Shown here: positions 50,954 to 64,000 of the stretch, one piece after another
How the letters are laid out: every line of letters begins with the position of its first letter
Position numbering within the stretch: the first letter of the stretch is position 1
Assembly (NCBI RefSeq): GCF_000717645.1
Contig: NZ_JNZZ01000007.1
Location: forward strand, 1 to 64,000
DNA from: Streptomyces californicus
Lineage (GTDB): Bacteria; Actinomycetota; Actinomycetes; Streptomycetales; Streptomycetaceae
Direction: 5' to 3'
DNA length: 64,000 bases
Position numbers and translations under genes: made by a program
Notes under the pieces: generated by a model
What the model saw: the letters and a program-made list of their open reading frames with translations, nothing else
Database searches by the model: none
What the model was told of the DNA's origin: nothing

Positions 50954-51634
50954 TCACGTCCCTCCCGCGCCGTCGGCCGCCGGGCCGAGGGCCACCGTGC
51001 GCTTGGCCTCCTCCAGGGCGAACGCGAACCCGGTGTCCGGGTCGTGCCGCAGCCGTTCGGTGACGAGCGCGTGCGCGCGCACGACCGGGTCGGCGGCCCG
51101 CTTCGCGAGGTCCAGGGCCGGTGCCGTCGCGTCCCCCAGCGCGATCAGGGCCCGGCTCAGGCTGAGCTGCGTCGCGTGCCCGCCGCGCCCGAGCTGCGTC
51201 ACCAGTACCGCCGCCAACGCGGCCTCCTCCTCTTCAGGTACGAGCAGGACCGACGCCCGCCAGGCGCTCCGCGCCACCTCGTCGTCGGCATCGGTCAGCA
51301 CGCCCCGGGTGACCGCCCGCCACCCCCGGGGGTCCCCGACCTTGGACAGGGAGTGCAGCGCCTGGCTCCGTGCCTGCGCGCGCTCCGAGCGGGCCTCGTC
51401 GAGCAGCAGTGGCAGGGTGTCGGCGACCGGATGCCGGGTGAGCGCCCAGGTCAGCATGTCGCGGACGAAGAACTCCGGCTCGACCGCGCACCGCTCGACC
51501 AGCTCCGCCACGAAGCGCGGGTCCGGTGCCGAGCCGACCGCCAGAGCGGCGCGCAGCCGTACCGACGCGCTCTCGTCCCGCAGCGCCTCCAGCGCTCGCG
51601 CCCCGTCCGTTTTCCGTCGTCCCGTGACCGTCAT
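50954..51634 (-). CDS. HEAT-repeat protein, partner of MerR regulator
   Basis: A 226-residue soluble all-helical protein made of HEAT/PBS-lyase repeats (LEALRDESASVRLRAALAVGSAPDPRFVAELVERC, EFFVRDMLTWALTRHPVADTLPLLLDEARSERAQARSQALHSL, DADDEVARSAWRASVLLV). HEAT repeats form protein-binding surfaces. ATG at 51634 with GAGGAGG just upstream. It is the first gene of a two-gene operon with the MerR regulator, read from a promoter with a 19-bp spacer and MerR dyad, so it is probably the main regulated product. Confidence 0.82.
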   Translation of the reverse strand: MTVTGRRKTDGARALEALRDESASVRLRAALAVGSAPDPRFVAELVERCAVEPEFFVRDMLTWALTRHPVADTLPLLLDEARSERAQARSQALHSLSKVGDPRGWRAVTRGVLTDADDEVARSAWRASVLLVPEEEEAALAAVLVTQLGRGGHATQLSLSRALIALGDATAPALDLAKRAADPVVRAHALVTERLRHDPDTGFAFALEEAKRTVALGPAADGAGGT

Positions 51635-51656
51635 CGAGACCACCTCCTCGACGGGC

Positions 51657-51687
51657 AGTGAAGAGCTTGCCACCGTGTCAAGGTCAA
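51657..51687 (-). promoter_or_regulatory. MerR-type promoter/operator
   Basis: On the minus strand: -35 TTGACC (51687-51682), spacer of exactly 19 bp, -10 TTCACT (51662-51657). The dyad CTTGACACGGTGGCAAG (51682-51666) occupies the spacer, with 8-bp arms and one mismatch. The overlong spacer with a central dyad is the hallmark of MerR-activated promoters. Confidence 0.75.
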
Positions 51688-51893
51688 ACCGGGAGCCGTG
51701 GCGGCCGGGCCTGGACGGGGCCGCGGACGAGTACGGACGGGGTCGTGGCGGCGCCAGGCCGGGGCCACGGGCCGCTCCCACGCTGGGTCCGGCCCGGACC
51801 CGCCCGGACGACCGCGCCCCGGCTCACCCCGAGGCCGCGCCCCGGCTCACCGGGTGACCGTGCCTCGGCTCAGCGATCGACCGCTGAGCCGGC

Positions 51894-52502
51894 TCAGGGC
51901 CCGCGCCAGACGTTGGCGAAGGCGGTGTTCTCGATGGTCCGCCGCTGCCGTACGGCCTCCAGCTCCATCACCGCCTCGTGGACGGTGGCGACCACCGTGG
52001 TCACCGTCTCGTCGCCGAGGCCGGGCTCCTCGCCCTCCGGCCGCTCGCCGTCGAGCCCCACGGCCGACGCGAGGGAGGCCAGCACCGGATCACCCTGCTC
52101 CCGGCGGGCCGTGGCGCGGCGGCGGGCGGGCGTGTCCACCAGCTCCACCTCCTTCGGGCCGAAGGGCAGCAGCCCGCTCCGCTTCCGCGTCAGCTCACCG
52201 TCCTCCTCCAACGCGTCCTGGTAGGCGGCGGCGAGGTCCCGGCCCCGGCGCCACAGCCAGTCCTCGACCCGCTCGTGCGGCGGCTGCCGGGTGATCTCCG
52301 CCGCGGCCGCGGCGAGCAGCCGGTCGTCCGGCACGGACGACCCGCCCGGTACGACGAGGTCGCCGTCCACGGTGACGGCCCCCGCGTCCAGGAGGTCGAG
52401 CAGTTCGGCGCCGGCGAGCGCGAGGGACAGGTCGCCCTGCCCCACCGTCCGCTCCGGCGCCGGGTCCATCGCGATGATGAACAGGTCTCTCGCCGTGGTC
52501 AT
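51894..52502 (-). CDS. GOLPH3/VPS74-family (GPP34) protein
   Basis: A 202-residue protein of the GOLPH3 fold: TTARDLFIIAMDPAP, LSLALAGAELLDLLDAGAVTVDGDLVVP, then ERVEDWLWRRGRDLAAAYQDALEEDGELTRKRSGLLPFG with the hydrophobic beta-hairpin used for membrane contact, and a C-terminal helical part. Eukaryotic members bind PI4P; actinobacteria carry many copies of unknown role. ATG at 52502 after GAGGGGAG. It stands alone, 400 bases from the Fic gene. Confidence 0.85.
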   Translation of the reverse strand: MTTARDLFIIAMDPAPERTVGQGDLSLALAGAELLDLLDAGAVTVDGDLVVPGGSSVPDDRLLAAAAAEITRQPPHERVEDWLWRRGRDLAAAYQDALEEDGELTRKRSGLLPFGPKEVELVDTPARRRATARREQGDPVLASLASAVGLDGERPEGEEPGLGDETVTTVVATVHEAVMELEAVRQRRTIENTAFANVWRGP

Positions 52503-52902
52503 GAACGGCTCCCCTCGAAGGCATCGACGCAACCGGTGCGGCCGGACCGCTACCGGGCCGCCCCGGACGGGGCGTGGCGGGTGGCGGGCGACTGCTACGA
52601 CCAGTATCGCCTTCACCCCCGCCGGACCGGCGCCCGCCACAGGCCCGGAACCCGCTTCTCGGGCCGTGCCCGGCGCGACATGACGGCCGTACGCGCGAGC
52701 ACGGGGAGAAGGCCGGGCGAGGCCGGGGGCGGTACCGGTTCACGGACGCGGAGGACGGTCACGACCGGGGAGCCTGCGCGGAGGTGGAGGGGCTGTACGG
52801 GGAGACCGGGCGCGAGACGTGATGTGCGGGGCGTGAGGCACGGGGGACTGGAGTGCCGGGGCCGGCAGCCACCGCGTCCGGCCCGCCGTCGGCCGGAGCC
52901 GG
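52503..52902. other. Intergenic region GOLPH3 / Fic
   Basis: This 400-base gap separates the start of the GOLPH3-like gene from the end of the Fic gene; both run leftward. I see the ribosome binding site of the former and a short CGCCCC-GGAC-GGGGCG palindrome near 52559-52574. An 82-residue rightward frame (52574-52822) has skewed composition and no ribosome binding site and is not called. Confidence 0.45.
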
Positions 52903-54291
52903 TCACCCCGTCGTCCGGTCCGTCGCCTCCTCGGCGCGGCGACGGGCCTCGTCGAGGTGGAGGTTGAGCCAGCGGACCAGCGTCAGCGGGTCCTCGGGGT
53001 TGTCGGCTTCGAAGCCGACGCGGCGCAGCAGGGTGGTCGAGTCGAGTGCGACGTCCTCCCGGGCGAGGACGAAGACCAGGGCGAGGAACGCGGACCGGGC
53101 GTTGCCGTCGTCGAAGGGGTGGAAGAAGCAGACGTCCAGGTAGGCGCGCGCGGCGCGCGCGGTCAGGCCGAGCGGCCGTCCGGCGTCGGGCGCGCTCCCG
53201 GCGAGGCACGCGTCGAGACGGGCCCGGGTGTCCGGTTCGATGCCGTAGCGTTCCCGGCCTCCCTTCGCGAAGGCGGGAGCGTCCCGGAACGGCGGTGGCC
53301 CGGGGGTGTCGAGAACGTGCCGCTGCCAACCGCTGAGCAGGGCGAAGTCGAGCCGTGCCCCGCGTTTCGCGTCGGCGCGGAGCAGGTCCAGGGCGCGGAG
53401 CAGCCCCTCGGCCCGCGCCGGGTCGATGGCGGCGTCGTAGTCCCGGAAGTCCTCCGCCGCACCGTCGCGGAGGGGGACCAACGGCCCCGGCGCACCGCTG
53501 TCGGGGACGCCGTCCCAGGCCACCGACGCGCGCAGATCGAGCCAGCGCCGCAGGTGGTCCGGGGGCGCCGCCGCGAGCGCGGGCACACGGGCGTCGGCCG
53601 GCTCCAGGGAGAGCGCCAGCCGCTCCGCGATGTCGTCGACCACCGGGGTCCTGGGACCGGTCCAGCTGTGGAACCGGCCGTCGATCGCCTGGTCGACCAG
53701 GTCCCCGGCCACATCGGGCGCGACTCCCCGGTGGTCGAGGAACCAGGTGAGCACCTGACGGCAGTGCCCGTACCAGCCGCTGCCGCACCCGGTGCGGTCG
53801 ACGACGTGCAGGATGAGGCTTCTCGCCGTGCGTTCCCACAGGATGCGCTGCTCGTCGACGTCGGCCAGTTCGAGCGGGTACGTGTCGAAGCAGCGGGCCA
53901 GGAACTCCAGCCACTCGCGCCACTCCCGCAGGGCCGCCTCCACCCGGTCCAGCGTCTCGTCCGGCGTCGTGACCGAATCGCGCGGACAGCACCAGTGCCC
54001 GACCGGTCCGCCGTCGAAGTCCCCCTCGTCGTGAGCCCAGCGCCAGCCGAGGGTCCACGGCCCGTACCGGTCGACCAGGGCGTACGACATGGCGTCGGCC
54101 CAGGACCGCGCCTCCCCGTGGCTCCACTCGCTCATCGCGGGGTCGGCGAAGGGGATGTCCGGGCGGGTGGGCACACACCGGGCAGGTCCGAGGGAGCGCA
54201 CCGTGTCCGCCAGCGCCGCCTCGTCGAGGGGATGCAGGGCGGGGTTCACATCGCCCCAGTTCAGGGTGCCAGGAACGAAGTCCGGTATCAC
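52903..54291 (-). CDS. Fic-family protein with large N-terminal domain
   Basis: A 462-residue protein. The C-terminal third is a Fic domain with the catalytic loop HPFDDGNAR (His at about 391) and the following SAFLALVFVLAREDV helix. Fic enzymes transfer AMP or another nucleotide part to protein hydroxyls. The first 300 residues (WGDVNPALHPLDEAALADTVRSLGP, WCCPRDSV, TGCGSGWYGHC) are unlike short toxin-type Fic proteins and may select targets. I do not see an obvious inhibitory (S/T)xxxE(G/N) helix or a separate antitoxin gene. The GTG at 54291 is the likely start; a longer form from 54384 would run over the argC promoter. Confidence 0.82.
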   Translation of the reverse strand: MIPDFVPGTLNWGDVNPALHPLDEAALADTVRSLGPARCVPTRPDIPFADPAMSEWSHGEARSWADAMSYALVDRYGPWTLGWRWAHDEGDFDGGPVGHWCCPRDSVTTPDETLDRVEAALREWREWLEFLARCFDTYPLELADVDEQRILWERTARSLILHVVDRTGCGSGWYGHCRQVLTWFLDHRGVAPDVAGDLVDQAIDGRFHSWTGPRTPVVDDIAERLALSLEPADARVPALAAAPPDHLRRWLDLRASVAWDGVPDSGAPGPLVPLRDGAAEDFRDYDAAIDPARAEGLLRALDLLRADAKRGARLDFALLSGWQRHVLDTPGPPPFRDAPAFAKGGRERYGIEPDTRARLDACLAGSAPDAGRPLGLTARAARAYLDVCFFHPFDDGNARSAFLALVFVLAREDVALDSTTLLRRVGFEADNPEDPLTLVRWLNLHLDEARRRAEEATDRTTG

Positions 54292-54368
54292 CGCGCCAGC
54301 CTGCCACCCTCCTCGGGCGCGCCCCACCGGTTTTTTTCCTCTGCGACCGGGGAGCGGCCCACCGACCT

Positions 54369-56600
<2,232 letters not shown>

Positions 56601-56604
<4 letters not shown>

Positions 56605-57530
56605 GCGCCGCGCGGAAGCACACCGCACTCCCGAAGGCGCAGACCCTCATCGAGGCGCTGCCCTGGCTGACCCGTCACCACGGCAGGACCGTCGTCATCA
56701 AGTTCGGCGGCAACGCCATGATCGACGAGGAGCTGAAGGCCGCCTTCGCCCAGGACGTCGTCTTCCTGCGCCACGCCGGCCTCAAGCCCGTCGTCGTGCA
56801 CGGCGGCGGACCGCAGATCAGCGCCCAGCTCGACAAGCAGGGCCTGGTCAGCGAGTTCAAGGCCGGGCTGCGGGTCACCACCCCCGAGGCGATGGACGTC
56901 GTCCGGATGGTGCTGGCCGGGCAGGTCCAGCGGGAGCTGGTCGGCCTCCTCAACCAGCACGGCCCCCTCGCCGTCGGCATGACCGGTGAGGACGCCCACA
57001 CCATCACCGCCACCCAGCACCGGCCCACCATCGACGGCGAGTCCGTCGACATCGGCCGGGTCGGCGAGATCACCGCCATCGACACCGGGGCCGTCCAGGC
57101 GCTGCTGGACGACGGCCGCATCCCGGTTATCTCCTCGATCGCCCGCTCCGCCGACGACCACCACGTCTACAACGTCAACGCCGACACCGCCGCGGCCGCG
57201 CTCGCCGCCGCGCTGAACGCCGAAACGCTGATGGTCCTCACCGACGTCGAGGGGCTGTACGAGGACTGGCCCCACAGCGACGACGTCATCAGCCGGCTTA
57301 CCGCGAGCGAGCTGGAGAAGCTGCTGCCCGAGCTGTCCAGCGGCATGGTCCCCAAGATGCAGGGCTGCCTGCACGCCGTCCGCAACGGCGTCGAGACCGC
57401 CCGCGTCATCGACGGACGCGTCCAGCACTCGATCCTGCTGGAGATCTTCACCGACGAGGGCATCGGCACCATGGTCGTGCCGGACGCCCCCATCGACGTA
57501 CACACAGGGCCCGAACAGGGGGAAGCATGA
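56601..57530 (+). CDS. argB: Acetylglutamate kinase
   Basis: A 309-residue amino-acid kinase that phosphorylates N-acetylglutamate. [12 protein letters not shown] (phosphate-binding Lys), [11 protein letters not shown], the GxxR-type arginine-feedback region and [17 protein letters not shown] are visible. ATG at 56601 overlaps argJ; stop overlaps argD (ATGA). Confidence 0.96.
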
Positions 57531-58747
57531 CGACCGGCACCAGCACCGGCACCGAGGCCGCGGGACTCACCCCGCGGTGGCAGGGCGCGCTGATGGACAA
57601 CTACGGCACCCCCCGGCTGCCGCTCGTCCGCGGCGAGGGCGCCCACGTGTGGGACGAGGACGGCACCCGCTACCTCGACTTCGTCGGCGGGATCGCGGTC
57701 AACGCCCTCGGCCACGCCCACCCCGCCGTCGTCGAGGCCGTCTCCACCCAGATCGCCTCCCTCGGCCATGTGTCGAACCTGTTCATCGCCGAGCCGCCCG
57801 TGGCGCTCGCCGAGCGGCTGCTCCAGCTCTTCGGCCGCCAGGGCCGGGTCTTCTTCGCCAACTCCGGCGCGGAGGCCAACGAGGCGGCGTTCAAGATCGG
57901 CCGGCTCACCGGGCGCACCCACATGGTCGCCACCGGCGGCGGCTTCCACGGCCGGACGATGGGCGCGCTCGCCCTGACCGGCCAGCCGGGCAAACAGCAG
58001 CCGTTCGTCCCGCTCCCCGGTGACGTCACCCATGTCCCGTACGGGGACGTGGACGCCCTGCGCGCGGCCGTCACCACCGACACCGCCCTGGTGATCATCG
58101 AACCGGTGCAGGGCGAGAACGGCGTCGTCGTCCCGCCCGGCGGCTACCTGGAGGCCGCCCGGGAGATCACCCGCGCCACCGGGACGCTGCTCGTTCTCGA
58201 CGAGGTGCAGACCGGGATCGGGCGCTGCGGCCAGTGGTTCGAGCACCAGGCCCACCAGGGCGTCGAGCCGGACGTCGTCACGCTCGCCAAGGGGCTCGGC
58301 GGCGGGCTGCCGATCGGTGCGACCGTCGCCTTTGGCCCGGCCGCCGACCTGCTGAAGCCGGGGCACCACGGCACGACGTTCGGCGGCAACCCGGTCGCCT
58401 GCGCCGCCGGGCTCGCCGTCCTCGACACCCTCGCCGCCGACGGCGTGCTCGACGAGGTCAAGCGGCTCGGGGAGCGGATCCGCGAGGGCGTCGAGGCGCT
58501 GGGACACCCGCTGGTCTCCCACGTCCGCGGCGCGGGCCTGCTGCTGGGTATCGTGCTCACCGGACCCCTCGCACCGCAGGTGCAGCAGGCGGCCCAGGGA
58601 GCCGGCCTCCTGGTGAACGCGCCCGCCCCCGATGTCGTACGGCTCATGCCGCCGCTGATCATCGGTGACGCGGAGGTGGACGCGTTCCTGGAGATCCTGC
58701 CGGGAGCTCTCGACGCGGCACACGGGGACGGACGATCCGGAGCATGA
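57527..58747 (+). CDS. argD: Acetylornithine aminotransferase
   Basis: A 406-residue PLP enzyme of aminotransferase class [29 protein letters not shown], the Asp motif [13 protein letters not shown] and the PLP-linking Lys255 in [14 protein letters not shown] are present. It converts N-acetylglutamate semialdehyde to N-acetylornithine. Starts in the argB stop; argR follows after 25 bases. Confidence 0.96.
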   Translation: MTTGTSTGTEAAGLTPRWQGALMDNYGTPRLPLVRGEGAHVWDEDGTRYLDFVGGIAVNALGHAHPAVVEAVSTQIASLGHVSNLFIAEPPVALAERLLQLFGRQGRVFFANSGAEANEAAFKIGRLTGRTHMVATGGGFHGRTMGALALTGQPGKQQPFVPLPGDVTHVPYGDVDALRAAVTTDTALVIIEPVQGENGVVVPPGGYLEAAREITRATGTLLVLDEVQTGIGRCGQWFEHQAHQGVEPDVVTLAKGLGGGLPIGATVAFGPAADLLKPGHHGTTFGGNPVACAAGLAVLDTLAADGVLDEVKRLGERIREGVEALGHPLVSHVRGAGLLLGIVLTGPLAPQVQQAAQGAGLLVNAPAPDVVRLMPPLIIGDAEVDAFLEILPGALDAAHGDGRSGA

Positions 58748-58772
58748 CCTTCCGGAGAATGAGGCGACGACG

Positions 58773-59309
58773 ATGACCGAGGCGCAGGAAACCGAGCACG
58801 GCGGGCCGTCCGTGCCGCAGACCCGCACCGCCCGCCACCGCCGGATCGTGGACATCCTGAACCGGCAGCCGGTCCGCTCGCAGAGCCAACTGGCCAAGCT
58901 CCTCGCCGACGACGGGCTGAGCGTCACCCAGGCGACGCTCTCCCGCGACCTGGACGAACTGGGCGCGGTGAAGATCCGCAACACCGGCGGCGAGCTGATC
59001 TACGCGGTGCCCAGCGAGGGCGGGTTCCGCACCCCGCAGGCCCCGCTGGGCGGCTCGGCCAAGGAGGAGCGGATGCGCCGCCTCTCGGCCGAACTGCTCA
59101 TCTCGGCGGAGGCCTCGGCCAACCTCGTGGTGCTCCGCACCCCGCCGGGCGCCGCCCAGTTCCTCGCCTCGGCCATCGACCAGGCCGAACTGCACGACAT
59201 CCTCGGCACCATCGCGGGCGACGACACGCTGATGCTCATCAGCCGCGATCCGGGCGGCGGCCAGGCGCTCGCCGACCACCTGCTGAGACTCGCTCAGAAC
59301 GACCGCTGA
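58773..59309 (+). CDS. argR: Arginine repressor
   Basis: A 178-residue ArgR. N-terminal winged helix ([47 protein letters not shown]), then the C-terminal hexamerisation and arginine-binding domain with the [12 protein letters not shown] motif. With bound arginine it represses the arg genes; ARG-box-like sites overlap the argC and argG promoters. The ATG at 58773 follows GGAGAATGAGG. It is the last gene of argCJBDR. Confidence 0.95.
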   Translation: MTEAQETEHGGPSVPQTRTARHRRIVDILNRQPVRSQSQLAKLLADDGLSVTQATLSRDLDELGAVKIRNTGGELIYAVPSEGGFRTPQAPLGGSAKEERMRRLSAELLISAEASANLVVLRTPPGAAQFLASAIDQAELHDILGTIAGDDTLMLISRDPGGGQALADHLLRLAQNDR

Positions 59310-59319
59310 ACGCCCCCGT

Positions 59320-60024
59320 TCAGTAGCGCGTGATCGCGGTCGGGCCCGACGAGGTCCCGACCGCGATGTGCGGCCGCCGCCCCGGCTCCGCCCACGCCAG
59401 GATCTCCGCCATGGCGTCGGCGGGCACGGACACGCAACCGGCCGTCGCCCCGCGCCCGTTCACATGCAGGAAGATCCCCGCGCCCCGATGGCGCACCGGC
59501 CGCTCGTAGTTGAACCCGATCACCAGCGCCCGCGCGTACTGCGTTCCGTACGAGACCAGGTGCTCGGCCTCCTCCGCCCGGCAGTGGGCGGGGCGCGGCT
59601 CCACCCAGCGGTTGTACGCCGCCGACGCGTTGTCCTGGCACCACCAGGAGTCGTCGGTCACCTTCCGGTACGGGTACGTCGTGCCGGCCGGGGCGTGCTC
59701 GACACCGAAGGCGTACGGCAGGTCGTACAGCCCGGTCGGCGTGGTGCTGGTGCCCTGCTCGCGGGTCGCCCCCTCGGCCAGCCCGTTCTCCCCGAACCGC
59801 GCGGGCGCCGACCCGGCCTGTGCCCACCGGCCGCCGCGCCGCTCCCACCAGGTCACCGTGCCCGTCGTGGACGCGGCGTCCGGGGCCTCGGCGGTGATCA
59901 GCTGGGAGCCGCCGCCCGTGTCCGCCAGCCGCTCCGGCAGCGGCGGTACGCCGGTGGCGGGCCCGGCCCCGAGGGAGCCGGCCAGGGCGAGGAGTACGGC
60001 GGTGGTCACCAGTGGTCTGCGCAT
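59320..60024 (-). CDS. Secreted L,D-transpeptidase (YkuD) family protein
   Basis: A 234-residue exported protein with a signal peptide to about residue 25 and a YkuD catalytic domain. The motif is HVNGRGATAGCVSVP, with the nucleophilic Cys at about 197. Such enzymes make 3-3 peptidoglycan cross-links or act as carboxypeptidases; the lack of a peptidoglycan- or Ig-like domain sets this one apart from the main actinobacterial Ldt. The ATG at 60024 is chosen because the signal peptide begins there. Its end is 10 bases from the end of argR. Confidence 0.87.
   Translation of the reverse strand: MRRPLVTTAVLLALAGSLGAGPATGVPPLPERLADTGGGSQLITAEAPDAASTTGTVTWWERRGGRWAQAGSAPARFGENGLAEGATREQGTSTTPTGLYDLPYAFGVEHAPAGTTYPYRKVTDDSWWCQDNASAAYNRWVEPRPAHCRAEEAEHLVSYGTQYARALVIGFNYERPVRHRGAGIFLHVNGRGATAGCVSVPADAMAEILAWAEPGRRPHIAVGTSSGPTAITRY
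59333..59367 (+). terminator. argR terminator inside the transpeptidase gene
   Basis: ATCGCGGTCGGG (59333-59344), 11-base loop, CCCGACCGCGAT (59356-59367), a perfect 12-bp stem 24 bases past the argR stop. It lies in the last codons of the converging transpeptidase gene. A smaller CTGAACG/CGTTCAG hairpin (59306-59323) precedes it. Confidence 0.6.
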
Positions 60025-60115
60025 GCTCCGGACCGTACGGCGACCGGGGGCGACGCCCCACCGGACCTGCTCCGTACGGCCCAACGCGCCCGTCCCCGCG
60101 GCGGCGGCCGACCGT

Positions 60116-61432
60116 TCACGGCCGCCCGGGGCCCGGCCACCGGTGCCGCCTGGCCGCCCGCAGCAGCCGCTCCGCCGCCACCCGCACCGCCCGCGGCCGG
60201 TCCGGCGCGGTCCGCTCGCGCAGCAGCGGCTCCGGGATCCCGGCGGCGTCCGGCAGCAGGGCCCGGGTCGCCGCCCGCACCACGGCCGGGCTCGGGTCGT
60301 CCAGCAGCGGAGTCAGCCGCTCCCGTACGACCGCGTCCAGCGCGCGCAGGCCCGTGACCGCGTGCAACCGCACCGCGGGCGACGGGTGCTCCAGCAGGGC
60401 CCACAGCCTCGCGGCGTCCACCGCCCGGTCGCCGCACTCGCCGAGCCCGGCGGCCGCCGCCGGGCGCCCGGCCGCCTCGGCGCACCACGCCCGGTAGCGG
60501 GGGAGCGGGTCGTCACCGCCCTGCCGGAGCACGTAGCGCGCGCAGGCGCGTACGAGAGCGGACCGGTCGGCGAGGTACGGCTCGGCGTCCCGGCAGCGTC
60601 CGGCCCGCCGCAGCGCGGTCACCCCGGCCGAACGGACCCGGGGGGAGCGGGCCGTCAGCAGCCGGTCCAGCACGGCGGGATCCGGGGCCGGGCCGCCGCC
60701 CTCCGCCCGCACGGCGACGGCGGCGTCCGCGCACAGGTCCTGGAGGGTCACGTCCCCGCTGGTCGCCGCCGTGGCCGCCAGCTCCATCGGGGTCAGCAGC
60801 CCGCGCTCCACCGCGATCCGGTACGCGAGCCGGTACGTCGCCCGGTCCGGGCTAGCCGTCAGCGCCAGCACCCCGGCCGCCGGGCCCTCACGCAGCGCGG
60901 CCTCCAGCAGGGCGCGGGCGAAGCCGCCCCGCTCCCGCCGTGCCAGCCGCAGGACCAGCTCGGCCAGCGGGAACAGGGCGTCACCGGGCAGCTCGGCCAG
61001 CAGCGTCCGGGCCCGCTCCCGGACCGGCGTCGCCCAGTCCGCGCACCGCACCACCAGGAGCGGGCGCAGCTCCGGAGCGGAGCGGACCGCCTCCAGCGCC
61101 GCCTCCCGGACCCGCCCGTCCGGGTGGCACAGGGCGACGGCGGGCGGCGGAGGCGGGACCGGGGAAGCGAGCGGGGAGCCTCGGCGCCCGCGCAGGCGGT
61201 CCAGCAGTGTCGGAGCCGATCGCCCCGGTCGCCCCGGCGCCCCGGCCGGGGCGTGCGTCAGCCACGGCCGGTCGTCCATGCACCGCACACCGGCGTCGAA
61301 GGCGAGCCACGCTTCGGCCGACGCGGTGTCGAACGCCTCGGCGGGCGTCGCGCCCTCGCACACCCGCACCACGGCCCGTACGGCCTCTCCGTCCCAGCAG
61401 TCCCAGCCGTCCACCCCGGCCACCCCTCTCAT
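60116..61432 (-). CDS. HEAT-repeat protein of unknown function
   Basis: A 438-residue soluble helical protein. An N-terminal part (VDGWDCWDGEAVRAVVRVCEGATPAEAFDTASAEAWLAFDAGVRCMDDRPWL) precedes about eight HEAT-like repeats (ALCHPDGRVREAALEAVRSAPELRPLLVVRC, LLTARSPRVRSAGVTALRRAG, LLDDPSPAVVRAATRALLPDA). No catalytic motif is seen. It is divergent from argG with 151 bases between the starts. Similar repeats occur in the proteins ending at 49955 and 50954. Confidence 0.75.
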   Translation of the reverse strand: MRGVAGVDGWDCWDGEAVRAVVRVCEGATPAEAFDTASAEAWLAFDAGVRCMDDRPWLTHAPAGAPGRPGRSAPTLLDRLRGRRGSPLASPVPPPPPAVALCHPDGRVREAALEAVRSAPELRPLLVVRCADWATPVRERARTLLAELPGDALFPLAELVLRLARRERGGFARALLEAALREGPAAGVLALTASPDRATYRLAYRIAVERGLLTPMELAATAATSGDVTLQDLCADAAVAVRAEGGGPAPDPAVLDRLLTARSPRVRSAGVTALRRAGRCRDAEPYLADRSALVRACARYVLRQGGDDPLPRYRAWCAEAAGRPAAAAGLGECGDRAVDAARLWALLEHPSPAVRLHAVTGLRALDAVVRERLTPLLDDPSPAVVRAATRALLPDAAGIPEPLLRERTAPDRPRAVRVAAERLLRAARRHRWPGPGRP

Positions 61433-61518
61433 CGGCTCCCGATGCTAGGGACATATCAGCCGAGGCTTCACGGCATTTTCCGCCCGCGTGGCCGACTCCA
61501 CCGCCCTGACCTGCCGCT

Positions 61519-61555
61519 TTGACAAACCATACGGTCAACCGCATAGTTATACCCA
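61519..61555 (+). promoter_or_regulatory. argG promoter with ARG-box-like sequence
   Basis: TTGACA (61519-61524), 17 bp, CATAGT (61542-61547). CCATACGGTCAACC and GCATAGTTATACC fill the spacer and cover the -10, and share GCATAG/TATAC words with the argC control region. Probable ArgR site. Confidence 0.7.
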
Positions 61556-61583
61556 TCAGTGATTGCACCGTAAGGAGAAACCC

Positions 61584-64000
<2,417 letters not shown>

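Noticed and set aside
52574..52822. 82-residue rightward gene between GOLPH3-like and Fic genes
   Set aside because: Arg/Pro/Gly-rich composition, no ribosome binding site, no recognisable family.

Overview
The window is high-GC DNA with many GTG starts, 4-nt GTGA/ATGA gene overlaps, DmdR/IdeR-type and ARG-box-like sites, and a gene content (SPW protein, DUF1844-infC-rpmI-rplT, pheST next to a TPR regulator, argCJBDR, mycosin, GOLPH3-like protein) that points to a Streptomyces chromosome, probably core rather than arm. I see no rRNA, tRNA, CRISPR array, prophage or insertion sequence.

Layout. 1-350: an array of about 52-bp intergenic repeats. 351-2649: SPW membrane protein, ADP-ribosylglycohydrolase and a fasciclin lipoprotein. 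3143-11389: a SigK-type ECF sigma / RskA-type anti-sigma locus. It has a five-gene GTGA-coupled operon (flavin amine oxidase, DUF1365, two cyclopropane-fatty-acid-synthase-like methyltransferases, DUF1295), the opposing sigK-rskA-photolyase genes and the fasciclin gene. Three promoter-like elements of the form CCAATCC-N15-(C/A)CGAA(T/C) lie before the sigma gene, the lipid operon and the fasciclin leader, so the locus looks like one auto-regulated regulon. 11772-13612: iron-regulated siderophore-interacting protein and a 5'-3' exonuclease. 13727-17662: a betaine/proline-type ABC transporter, whose permease carries two fused binding domains, behind a structured leader with competing terminator and antiterminator helices.

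17760-28860: XRE-cupin regulator, metal-receptor protein, TDT transporter divergent from a LysR regulator with an operator over its start, DUF2510 protein, PLP enzyme, Pro-rich protein coupled to an orphan mycosin, a tandem duplication, SseB-like protein, aquaporin, DUF1844. 28928-36938: infC (probable AUC start, structured leader), rpmI, rplT, TrmH-family methyltransferase, histidine kinase, pheS-pheT. 37245-51634: TPR regulator, NUDIX, acyl-CoA dehydrogenase, GHL10 hydrolase, DUF1918, EamA/MocR pair with overlapping start codons, a histidine-phosphatase fold lacking both catalytic histidines, cyclophilin, DUF5997, a LysR-like effector domain without HTH, a 10-bp minisatellite, a membrane protein, and a HEAT-MerR pair behind a 19-bp-spaced MerR promoter.

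51894-64000: GOLPH3-like protein, large Fic protein, then arginine biosynthesis: argC-J-B-D-R operon, L,D-transpeptidase and HEAT-repeat protein on the other strand, then argG and argH (cut by the window end). argC and argG have good -35/-10 promoters overlapped by probable ArgR sites, which fits feedback control by the argR product encoded at the end of the same operon.
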